From: Candidatus Cloacimonadota bacterium
Lineage (GTDB): Bacteria > Cloacimonadota > Cloacimonadia > Cloacimonadales > Cloacimonadaceae
Length of the DNA: 5,684 nucleotides
Assembly (NCBI GenBank): GCA_023230025.1
Contig: JALNYD010000188.1
Location: 1 to 5,684, forward strand
Reading direction: 5' to 3'
This document shows, in pieces, positions 1 to 5,507 of the stretch; position 1 is the stretch's first letter, and each line of letters opens with the position of its first letter. Below the pieces are notes generated by a model. That model was given only the letters and a program-made list of their open reading frames with translations, had not been told where the DNA came from and made no database searches. The translations under genes and the position numbers were made by a program.

Positions 1-1
1 A

Positions 2-130
2 CTTGATTATCTGAGCCATTCCAAGCATGGAGAAACCCAGCAAGATGGAATGCCCTGCTTCTGGGCAAAAGAAAAGGAAGAACTCAAACCAATGAATTCT
101 TCCTTATTTATGGGCAACTCCTGCGTTTAA
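2..130 (+). CDS. Possible C-terminal tail of an unidentified protein (5' end outside window)
   Basis: Frame 2 is open from the window edge to a TAA at 128-130, giving 42 residues. The other two plus frames stop within the first few codons. The peptide is polar (it contains SKHGETQQDG and FWAKEKEEL) and shows no domain I recognise. A run of 42 open codons can occur by chance, so this is only a candidate. In its favour, it ends just where the AT-rich repeat region begins, and it would converge on the minus-strand unit that terminates near 491. No function is assigned. Confidence 0.25.
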   Translation, partial: LDYLSHSKHGETQQDGMPCFWAKEKEELKPMNSSLFMGNSCV

Positions 131-490
131 TACCGAAACTGACTTTTGCCGTTTAGTTTACAACCATACGGCGAAAAGCCAAACAATACGGCAATTCTAT
201 AATTATATATATTATATGTAATTATTAAGATTAACACACTTCTCACTTTTCCGTAACGCCGTATGGTACCAAATTGCCAGTAAGTATTTTTGTAAACGCC
301 ATATAGTATCAACAGAATCAAAAACCAATCAAAACTATTCCTCTAATGAAATTAGCGAAGTTGTCCTCTCTTGAAAATCCTACGCCAGATAGTTCAACCG
401 TACGGCAAAAGGATTGAACCATACGGCATTTTGTTTTTGTACGTTTTGCTCCTCATAAAGTCATTCTGGAAATACTGGCTCATAGCCCAT
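131..490. other. AT-rich intergenic region with repeats, no convincing gene
   Basis: This stretch has no credible coding sequence. The one minus-strand frame open through it (127-321) runs across the repeats and has a low-complexity, hydrophobic and basic composition. The centre (about 194-250) is almost purely A/T and contains an inverted repeat, ATAATTA (199-205) with TAATTAT (219-225). The 9-bp repeat family listed separately lies on both sides of it. Short repeats flanking an AT-rich segment are typical of replication origins, of recombinase or accessory-protein binding regions, and of element ends. The sequence does not decide between these. Confidence 0.6.
148..427. repeat. Eight dispersed copies of a 9-bp motif related to CCATACGGC (iteron-like)
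   Basis: Copies reading CCATACGGC on the plus strand: 164-172 (exact), 184-192 (CAATACGGC), 398-406 (CCGTACGGC) and 419-427 (exact). Copies in the opposite orientation (GCCGTATGG): 258-266 (exact), 148-156 (GCCGTTTAG), 298-306 (GCCATATAG) and 384-392 (GCCAGATAG). The flanks are also partly conserved: the copies at 258 and 298 sit in a longer imperfect direct repeat, roughly GTAAACGCC then GTATCAA. Same-orientation neighbours are offset by 20 bp (164/184), 40 bp (258/298) and 21 bp (398/419), so they lie on the same face of the helix. Two pairs face each other (148/164 and 384/398). This pattern implies a DNA-binding protein. Which one is unknown; the zinc-module protein next door and a lost recombinase or replication initiator are candidates. 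Confidence 0.7.
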
Positions 491-523
491 ATAAAATGAA
501 AGCGCCCTCTGTCAAAAGGACGC
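491..523 (-). terminator. Rho-independent terminator of the zinc-module gene
   Basis: Read on the minus strand, a 7-bp stem (GCGTCCT with AGGGCGC, one G-T wobble; plus-strand arms 517-523 and 502-508) encloses an 8-nt loop. It is followed by the T-rich run TTTCATTTTAT. It lies about 35 bp past the stop codon of the gene ending at 559, where a terminator for that transcript would be expected. Confidence 0.65.
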
Positions 524-558
524 CCCGATACTCATGAAAACAAAAAATGGATGCGGTT

Positions 559-1362
559 CTACCAATATTCCTTTGGTGGAATTTTCGGGTCTCTTTTCTT
601 CTTTCTGCCAAATCGCGCCAAAATATAGCACTCGTGGCTGCAGTACTTTCGGTGGTGATTACCCCATGTTGTGAACTGCTTACCACAATAAGCACAATTC
701 AGAGTCTTAAGACTTCCAGCTCTGGGCACCCCTTCCTCCGAATGCTCATTCCACCATGCCTTTCTGCATTCATCAGAACAATAAAGCCTTTTTCGTCCGA
801 GCGAATACGGGATGGTCTGACCGCAGTAACGGCATTTGCTCCCATGCTTATCATCATCAAAATTGGTTTTGATCTCAATTTCCTCTGATGGTTGTTTCAC
901 GACCGTGGGTTCTTGGGAAGAAAGAAAGGCCTCGACAATGCCAGGCTTTGGAAGACTGTCATCAATATCATTCTCACTTTGCTCATCCGGCTTCACAGAA
1001 ATAGGCATTGGCTTGGTTCCTTTTTGAGTCAAAAGCAACGCAGGCACCATTGTGCCTTTTGCAAGATTATAATCGCCTCTGTAGCCAGACTTGACAGTAA
1101 TAACACATTTGACTGCAAACCCGAACTTCTGGAATTCCAGAAGAACAAGGCCCAAGTTGTCATAGAAGCCCGAGATGGTAAATACATCAATCTCCATTTG
1201 AATAAGGGTTCCGGCAATTGTTGGAACATCCTGCTCAATGATGACATCGCAGAAGTCCAGCAGAGTGTTCTTCTCCCTCATGGTTCGGCGATAGGCGTCG
1301 GAGATGGTCTGGATGCTGCTCTCCAGTCTTGGCATGTTCTCAAATAACTCAATCTTTCTCAT
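559..1362 (-). CDS. Protein with two tandem zinc-binding Cys4 modules, accessory to a serine-recombinase element
   Basis: A 267-residue protein. The ATG at 1362 is chosen because AAAGGAAG precedes it at good spacing; an upstream in-frame ATG at 1401 has only a weak site and would add 13 residues. Residues 1 to ~112 form an unrecognised N-terminal region, followed by a polar, acid-rich linker (~125-175). The C-terminal third holds two near-identical modules of pattern Cx2C-x14-Cx3C: C177/C180/C195/C199 and C223/C226/C241/C245. Each contains the signature CxYCG ... YCSxEC. The protein ends in a basic RFGRKKKR stretch. Such treble-clef-like modules usually bind zinc and often nucleic acid. From memory, similar double modules occur in Firmicutes mobile-element proteins, some annotated as sigma-70-like. 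It follows the recombinase remnant on the same strand with a 167-bp gap, so a role in that element's recombination or control is plausible. The exact function is unknown. Confidence 0.8.
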   Translation of the reverse strand: MRKIELFENMPRLESSIQTISDAYRRTMREKNTLLDFCDVIIEQDVPTIAGTLIQMEIDVFTISGFYDNLGLVLLEFQKFGFAVKCVITVKSGYRGDYNLAKGTMVPALLLTQKGTKPMPISVKPDEQSENDIDDSLPKPGIVEAFLSSQEPTVVKQPSEEIEIKTNFDDDKHGSKCRYCGQTIPYSLGRKRLYCSDECRKAWWNEHSEEGVPRAGSLKTLNCAYCGKQFTTWGNHHRKYCSHECYILARFGRKKKRDPKIPPKEYW

Positions 1363-1472
1363 CAGGCTTCCTTTGATAGACACTTCTTTGGTTTTGTGCA
1401 TCTATCACTCTTGTTCGGCTGAAATGCAAGCTAATTCTTCCTATGAAGATTGGTTTCTCCTTATAACAAGCA

Positions 1473-1509
1473 AATGGCCTCCAGTCCTGTCCTGTGGCTG
1501 GAAGCCATT
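1473..1509 (-). other. Intercistronic hairpin between recombinase remnant and zinc-module gene
   Basis: The arms 1473-1484 (AATGGCCTCCAG) and 1498-1509 (CTGGAAGCCATT) are complementary over 12 bp with one mismatched column, around a 13-nt loop. As minus-strand RNA the mismatch is a G-U pair, so the stem would be continuous; as plus-strand RNA it is an A-C mismatch. This favours a role in the minus-strand transcript. No T-run follows on the minus strand, so it is not a classical terminator. It could attenuate transcription, stabilise mRNA, or be a relic. The rest of the 1363-1529 gap shows nothing else I can name. Confidence 0.5.
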
Positions 1510-1529
1510 CGTCGCTTGTATTGAATGTG

Positions 1530-2729
1530 TCAGGAAAGAAGCCCTCCTGAAATGACCGTTCCGTCCTTGAACACAACGTTTATCCTGGTCCTTGAGTAGA
1601 CCACGATGTAATCCACCAAGATCAGGAACTGGTCACCGCTGAACCTTTTGACCGGGCTCTGCTTGGAGAGCTTACTGAGGAATGCGGTGATGGACGCCTT
1701 TCGCAGTTTCTTGTTGCTGATGGCTTCCGACAGTTTATAACCCTCATCCTGGTTCTCATTGAGGCGCTTGACCAAGGCTTTGTAGTCAGCCATCTCCTGA
1801 GAATCCGCAGAAGAGACCGGACCGGAAAGGTCCTGCTCCATTCTGGCGACTATCTGCACCCTCTCATCGTCCAATTCCGCCTTTTTTCTTTCAAGCTCAC
1901 TGGTGTCCAGGACTTTCAGAATTGTGTCCTCCACTTTCTTTTTGACCTCATCAGCATTTTCGATAAGCTCGTTGACAGCCTTGATGTAGACTTCCTCGAG
2001 CTCAGTCTCAAGGAGATGGGGCGTGGTGCATTTCCTGTCATTGTTGAACTTGTTGAGGCATTGCCAGACGGTCCTACGGTACTTGTCGTTGGAATGCCAA
2101 ACCTTGGGACCATAGATGGAGCCGCAATCCGCGCATTTCACTCTCCCTGAGAAAGGGCTGGTGCATCCATGAGGCACCCTCTGACCAAGCTTCGAGAGCC
2201 TGACCTGCGCCGCCTCGAACTGCTCGCGCGGGATGATGGCCGGATGGTTGTTCTCGACCAGGTACATGGGGACCTCGCCATGATTCACCTTGGTCTTCTT
2301 CGTCAGGAAGTCGACCGTATAGGTCTTCTGGAGAATGGCGTTGCCCTCGTACTTCTCGTTTTTCAATATCCCAACAATGGTCCCGTCTCTCCAGACGTCC
2401 TTTCCTGTCACGGTCTTTATGCCTTGCCTTGTGAGTTCGGATGCTATGAAGAGCGGCGCCTTGCCCATGAGAAACTCGGAGAAGATGAAGCGGACAATCT
2501 TGGCCTGCTCCTCGTTGATGACAAGCTCGCCATCCGGCCCCTTGTCATAGCCAAGGAAATTCTTGTATCCGACGATAACCTTGCCGCTGGCGAGGCGCTT
2601 GCGGATGCCCCAGGTCACATTCTCCGAGATGCTCCTGGACTCCTCCTGGGCCAAGGAGCTCATGATTGTAAGCAACACCTCCCCCTTTCCGTCGAAGGTC
2701 CAGATGTTCTCCTTCTCGAACGCCAATTC
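1530..2729 (-). pseudogene. Large serine recombinase (SpoIVCA/TndX-like), 5'-truncated, catalytic domain missing
   Basis: About 399 residues match the C-terminal part of large serine recombinases, which usually run to 500-550 residues or more. Family similarity begins at the FEKENIWT motif and continues through SSLAQEESRSISENVTWG, the end of the resolvase domain and its long helix. Then come the recombinase DNA-binding domain, a zinc ribbon (CADC, then two further cysteines about 22 and 32 residues on, near WHSNDKYRRTVWQC), a charged coiled-coil segment and a C-terminal DxxVVYS-like tail ending in TGA at 1530. The N-terminal ~130-150 residues with the catalytic serine are absent. The frame stays open rightward to 2897 but only through repeats and a terminator, and begins with TTG, so that part is not recombinase. 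No start codon or ribosome site suits the fragment. It is best read as one half of a gene split by integration of the neighbouring element; simple decay is the alternative. Confidence 0.85.
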
Positions 2730-2762
2730 TTTACAATAAAAGCGTTTAGTATTGTTGAAAAC
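2720..2762. other. Putative attachment-site core / left junction of the integrated element
   Basis: Recombinase similarity ends around 2720-2730, and everything to the right up to the integrase lacks recombinase similarity. The segment is locally AT-rich (TTACAATAAAAGCG) with a short imperfect dyad, GTTT (2744) facing AAAC (2759-2762). Its position fits an att core: next to the broken gene on one side, and followed by phased repeats and then the integrase gene on the other. The exact crossover bases cannot be fixed without the other end of the element. Confidence 0.5.
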
Positions 2763-2767
2763 AGCGC

Positions 2768-2829
2768 GTAGCGTTGCGTATCGTGGGGTGTCGGACTGTG
2801 TATCGTTGAGTATCGTCGAGCACCGTTTA
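2768..2829. repeat. Array of ~10-bp phased GTATCGT-like repeats, candidate integrase arm-binding sites
   Basis: Exact GTATCGT occurs at 2778, 2800 and 2810. Degenerate copies are GTAGCGT at 2768, GTGTCGG at 2788 and GCACCGT at 2820. Starts are spaced 10, 10, 12, 10 and 10 bp, so all lie on nearly one helical face. In lambda-type systems, tandem arm sites spaced about one turn apart bind the integrase N-terminal domain. The integrase here has an N-terminal segment resembling arm-binding domains. The array sits between the putative core and the int gene, which supports this role. An alternative is simple tandem-repeat expansion of unknown function. Confidence 0.6.
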
Positions 2830-2837
2830 GGGGATTG

Positions 2838-2894
2838 AAACACCAAACAAACACCAGAACTTCCGGCAAGCTGTGTCCGCCGTACATTCTGGTG
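2838..2894 (-). terminator. Probable terminator of the repressor-integrase transcript
   Basis: An 8-bp perfect inverted repeat (CACCAGAA at 2852-2859, TTCTGGTG at 2887-2894) encloses a second one, CGGC (2864-2867) with GCCG (2879-2882), separated by a symmetric 4 x 4 internal loop. On the minus strand it is followed by the T-rich TTTGTTTGGTGTTT. It begins 33 bp past the integrase stop codon. The interrupted stem and imperfect T-run make it less than ideal. It could instead, or also, be a protein-binding dyad at the attachment site. Confidence 0.5.
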
Positions 2895-2927
2895 CAAAAG
2901 TGTGAAACTCTGCTTTTCGGATGTGTC

Positions 2928-4292
2928 TCAAATACCCACATCGCCCAAAGCCTTGCTGATGGCATCGGAGGCTTTTTCCAGGGTCTCGTTGAAGATATGC
3001 GCGTAGATGTTCTCGGTGGTTTTCGTGTCCCTGTGTCCCAGATGCTCGCTTATCACCTTCACCGGTACACCCATGTTGATCAGGAGCGAGGCATTGGCGT
3101 GGCGCAGGTCGTGGATGTGCACATCGGGGAAATCATGCCGCTCGAGCAGCCGCTTGAATTGCAGGTTGATGTAATTGTTGTTGATGTAATTTCCGAACAT
3201 ACCGGTGAAAACGACACCCTTTTCGACCCACTTGTCACCCACCTCAATTTTTCTCTGTTCCTGCCACTCGCGTTGCTCTTTCAGGAGCTGGACCACCTGC
3301 GGGGGGAGTGCAATGCAACGGACGCTGCTCTTAGTCTTGGGGGTGGTGACGTGATATTCGCCGCCCAGCCGGTACAGGTTGTGCTTGACCGACAGTTGGG
3401 CCTTGTCGAGGTCCACATCCTTCCAATGCAGGGCTGTGAGCTCGTTCACGCGCATGCCGGTGAACAGGAGCATCCTGATCAGCTTTGTCAACTGGGGGCT
3501 TACCAGTTCATCGAGAACCTCGAGCAGGGCCCTGCACTGGTCGGCATCAAGGAATTCCTTCTGCTTTTCCTCCCCCGAGGAAGGGGTGGTTGCATTGGTC
3601 ACCGGATTCTTTACGATGAGTTCCTTCTTGACCGCCGTAGAGAAGATGGGCGATAGGGCGGTGCGGATCCTCTTGATGGTCCCGACCTGAAGGCCGCCTC
3701 CGCTGTTGACCATTACGAACAATTCACCGAGGTTCTTTCCCAGGGCCTGGGCGATCTTCTCGGCCTTGCGCTTGGTGACCGTACCCCCAGTGCCAAGAGT
3801 CTGGAGGGTACCCATGCAGAGTCCAGTTCTGCGTGAGAGCGGCCTGCGCACCCCCCATCCGAGGGTGTCCACATCCTTGAGCCGGTACGATTCCGCCAAC
3901 CGGCCGTTGGTGAACAGCTCATTGAACAACCTGTCGATCTTGGCCGTATTGATGTCCTTGATCCTCAGGTGCCCGATGAACGGCATCACGTACAGGTCCA
4001 TGAGGTAGCGGTTTGCCGCATAGGTGGTCGGCTTGAGCTTGTGGATTGCGATCTCCTCGTAATACCACTTCTGGAGTTCTGAGAACTTGAGGTTCTCGTT
4101 GAGGTTGGTCATGCCCTGGCAATGCTTCTCGAACTCGTAGGCATAGGCCTTCGCCAGCTTCTCCCCCTTGCCCTCGGTCACACCCTCGGGAGGGGTGAAG
4201 GTCGTCGTTTTCCTGATCTGCTTCCCGTTCAGGCCGTAGCCGAGCGAGACCATGATGCGGTAGGTGTCCCCGCGCTTGCTGATGCTTGGCAT
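2928..4292 (-). CDS. int: Tyrosine-recombinase integrase with an embedded XRE-like helix-turn-helix
   Basis: A 454-residue integrase that would integrate and excise the element. The ATG at 4292 is preferred, with AAGGAGAT upstream; the frame extends to a TTG at 4361 without a comparable site. Residues ~1-60 (SKRGDTYRIMVSLGYG, then KQIRKTTTFTP) resemble the AP2-like arm-DNA-binding domain, and ~65-145 begins the core-binding SAM-like domain. Residues ~150-193 (LSRRTG, GTLQTL, KRKAEKIAQALG, LGELF) look like a Cro/CI-type HTH set inside that domain, which resumes at GTIKRIRTALSPIF. The catalytic domain (~245-454) carries R281 (TGMRVNEL), K319 (TPKTK), H394 and R397 (HDLRH), H420 (LGH) and Y430 (ENIYAH), so it appears active. 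It lies downstream of the repressor on the same strand with an 87-bp gap, and points at the attachment junction. Confidence 0.93.
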   Translation of the reverse strand: MPSISKRGDTYRIMVSLGYGLNGKQIRKTTTFTPPEGVTEGKGEKLAKAYAYEFEKHCQGMTNLNENLKFSELQKWYYEEIAIHKLKPTTYAANRYLMDLYVMPFIGHLRIKDINTAKIDRLFNELFTNGRLAESYRLKDVDTLGWGVRRPLSRRTGLCMGTLQTLGTGGTVTKRKAEKIAQALGKNLGELFVMVNSGGGLQVGTIKRIRTALSPIFSTAVKKELIVKNPVTNATTPSSGEEKQKEFLDADQCRALLEVLDELVSPQLTKLIRMLLFTGMRVNELTALHWKDVDLDKAQLSVKHNLYRLGGEYHVTTPKTKSSVRCIALPPQVVQLLKEQREWQEQRKIEVGDKWVEKGVVFTGMFGNYINNNYINLQFKRLLERHDFPDVHIHDLRHANASLLINMGVPVKVISEHLGHRDTKTTENIYAHIFNETLEKASDAISKALGDVGI

Positions 4293-4379
4293 CCTGCTGT
4301 ATCTCCTTGCAAACAAATGATTCTGGGTACCATACATCCCTCCAAAGCGCTGGACAGTCAACCCGACAGCCCTTGATGC

Positions 4380-4934
4380 TCAGTGGACATCGATGCCGAG
4401 GTCCCTCTTGTTGAGTTCCCTGCGGATGAACTCCTGCACATATACCTGAAGGTCCCACAGGAAGTACCCCGCGATGTTCAGGCCTTCCGGTCCTTTCGGG
4501 GCATCAGGAGCCATGAGGGCTTTGAGATTCGAAGCCTTGCAGCTCACATCCTCGATGAATGTATAGAAATCCCCGTCGGAGAGCAGTTCGTCAATGACAC
4601 CCAGCGTATCGGGGAATTGCTTCGCCGTCTTGAGCTGGGAGATCGCTTGTTCCGAAAGCCCCAGCTCCTCGTTGATTGCCTTGTTCTCACTGCTGACGCC
4701 GGTGAGCAGGTAGTCGACCGAAACACCGAAGAAGGCTGCAATCCTGACAAGGATGTCGGGGGAGGGCTGGGTGTCGCCGTTGCGGTACAGGCTGATGCTC
4801 TGCTGCCTGGTCCCCACAGCCTCTCCCAGTTCCTTCAATGTCGTTCTCTTTCCCGTCTGCGGATGTTTCTCCAGCAATTCCCTGAGGATCGCGGGGAACG
4901 TACTCCTGGCATCAATCGCCGCTTGTATCGTCAT
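4380..4934 (-). CDS. XRE/Cro-CI family repressor
   Basis: A 184-residue cytoplasmic DNA-binding protein, the likely master repressor of the element. The ATG at 4934 has AAGGGAG seven bases upstream. The HTH spans ~residues 15-80: TLKELGEAVGTRQQSISLYRNG is helices 2-3, and SPDILVRIAAFFGVSVDYLLTG is the typical closing segment. The next stretch (NKAINEELGLSEQAISQLK) is common in Firmicutes element repressors. The C-terminal ~100 residues are helical-looking and probably serve oligomerisation. There is no S24 (LexA/CI-type) self-cleavage domain, and no ImmA-type protease gene is visible, so relief of repression probably uses another signal such as an antirepressor. It is transcribed divergently from the early operon and precedes int. 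Confidence 0.88.
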   Translation of the reverse strand: MTIQAAIDARSTFPAILRELLEKHPQTGKRTTLKELGEAVGTRQQSISLYRNGDTQPSPDILVRIAAFFGVSVDYLLTGVSSENKAINEELGLSEQAISQLKTAKQFPDTLGVIDELLSDGDFYTFIEDVSCKASNLKALMAPDAPKGPEGLNIAGYFLWDLQVYVQEFIRRELNKRDLGIDVH

Positions 4935-5094
4935 GTCTATACTCCCTTGATTTACGAATTACTTGTGCATTGTCTTTCTTGTTTCGTTTTCATTGACCTT
5001 TCTTTTCTCTTGTACTAAGTTAAACATATCAAGTATAGCGAAACTTTGCAAGCGAAAGATGAAGCGAAACGAACAATCTCCCGAGGAGGCAGGC
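4935..5094. promoter_or_regulatory. Divergent control region between repressor and early operon
   Basis: These 160 bp must hold promoters for both directions and probably the repressor operators. On the plus strand there is a TTGACC (4993-4998), and a second, weak pair TTGTAC (5010-5015) with TATAGC (5034-5039) at 18-bp spacing. On the minus strand TATACT (complement of 5032-5037) is a good -10 without an obvious -35. Short direct repeats TACTAAGT (5013-5020) and TATCAAGT (5027-5034) overlap these elements 14 bp apart. The role as a control region is well supported by the divergent layout; individual promoter boxes are tentative. Confidence 0.6.
5037..5070. repeat. Three direct AGCGAAA repeats, possible operators
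   Basis: AGCGAAAC (5037-5044), AGCGAAAG (5051-5058) and AGCGAAAC (5063-5070) lie 14 and 12 bp apart, between the likely plus-strand promoter and the first early gene. Related GAAAACGAAA occurs inverted at 4982-4991 near the repressor side. Placement suits operator or activator sites. They could also be chance purine-rich sequence. Confidence 0.4.
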
Positions 5095-5256
5095 ATGACG
5101 GCAAAGGAACTCAAGGACGCAGCCCTCACAGAAAAACGCGCCTACTACCGCAAGTGGCGGAGGGACAATCCCGACAAGGTGAAGGCGCACAACGAGAACT
5201 ACTGGAGAAAGCGGGCCTTGCTGAGGGCAGAGGCCGAGAACCAGGAACAGCGGTAG
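5095..5256 (+). CDS. Small basic 53-aa element protein of unknown function
   Basis: The ATG at 5095 is chosen because GAGGAGG lies just upstream. The frame stays open back to 4963, but the extra residues are hydrophobic and low-quality and come from the promoter region. The peptide is rich in lysine, arginine and tyrosine (KRAYYRKWRRDNPDKVKAHN, then YWRKRALLRAEAE) and probably one or two amphipathic helices. Short proteins with a YYRKWRxxNPxKV motif are, from memory, frequent in Firmicutes prophages and integrative elements, with no established role. Its place as first gene of the early operon, 12 bp before the Xis-like gene, hints at a regulatory or DNA-associated function. Confidence 0.72.
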   Translation: MTAKELKDAALTEKRAYYRKWRRDNPDKVKAHNENYWRKRALLRAEAENQEQR

Positions 5257-5268
5257 GAGAGTGCAGGC

Positions 5269-5484
5269 ATGGATGGAAACAGCAAGCCGCCCAGGATGAT
5301 GAGCATACGCGAGATAGCGGCCACAGGGCTGCTGCCCGAGCATGCGCTCAGGCTGATGCTCAAGGCCGGCAAGCTGCCTGCCATACACATCGGCAAGAAG
5401 GCCCTGATCAACTACGACCGGCTGTGCGAGGCCCTGCATGGGCTCACCGCCGATGTCTCAACCAAGGAAGAACAGCCTTGGTGA
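5269..5484 (+). CDS. Excisionase/AlpA-like small DNA-binding protein
   Basis: A 71-residue protein; the ATG at 5269 has AGGAGAG upstream. Residues ~11-52 follow the winged-helix/MerR-like excisionase pattern: SIREIAATGLLPEHALRLML (helix-turn-helix), then KAGKLPAIHIGKKALINYDRL, the short wing and following helix. Proteins of this type bind attachment-site DNA and steer the integrase toward excision, or act as AlpA-type activators. It pairs naturally with the tyrosine integrase across the control region. The C-terminal ~18 residues are polar tail. Whether it acts mainly as Xis or as an activator cannot be told from sequence. Confidence 0.75.
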   Translation: MDGNSKPPRMMSIREIAATGLLPEHALRLMLKAGKLPAIHIGKKALINYDRLCEALHGLTADVSTKEEQPW

Positions 5485-5507
5485 CGGCCCCTGCCAGGAG
5501 GATGACG

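Noticed and set aside
127..321. Minus-strand 64-codon frame in the repeat region
   Set aside because: It covers the repeat copies and the AT-rich stretch, and the repeated residues simply reflect the repeats; no ribosome site or known motif.
148..427. CRISPR array
   Set aside because: The units are only 9 bp, occur in both orientations and are irregularly spaced, so they are not CRISPR repeats.
1349..1576. Minus-strand 75-codon frame between the recombinase remnant and the zinc-module gene
   Set aside because: It overlaps both genes and the hairpin, and has no family resemblance that I can see.
2169..2771. Plus-strand open frame of 200 codons
   Set aside because: It is antisense to the recombinase remnant and crosses the junction; there is no domain or convincing start site.
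2730..2897. Extension of the recombinase frame to a TTG at 2897
   Set aside because: The added ~56 residues are translated from repeats and a terminator-like hairpin and do not match recombinase catalytic sequence.
2835..3656. Plus-strand open frame of 273 codons
   Set aside because: It lies wholly opposite the integrase and its terminator; the integrase has all catalytic motifs and a good ribosome site, while this frame shows no recognisable domain.
4326..4335. 10-bp match (GTATGGTACC on the minus strand) to the repeat flank at 261-270
   Set aside because: It lacks the GCC half of the motif and is a single copy upstream of int; one such match in a window this size is probably chance.
4383..5018. 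Plus-strand open frame of 211 codons
   Set aside because: It is antisense to the XRE repressor gene and ends in the control region; its residues are the usual mirror of GC-rich coding DNA.
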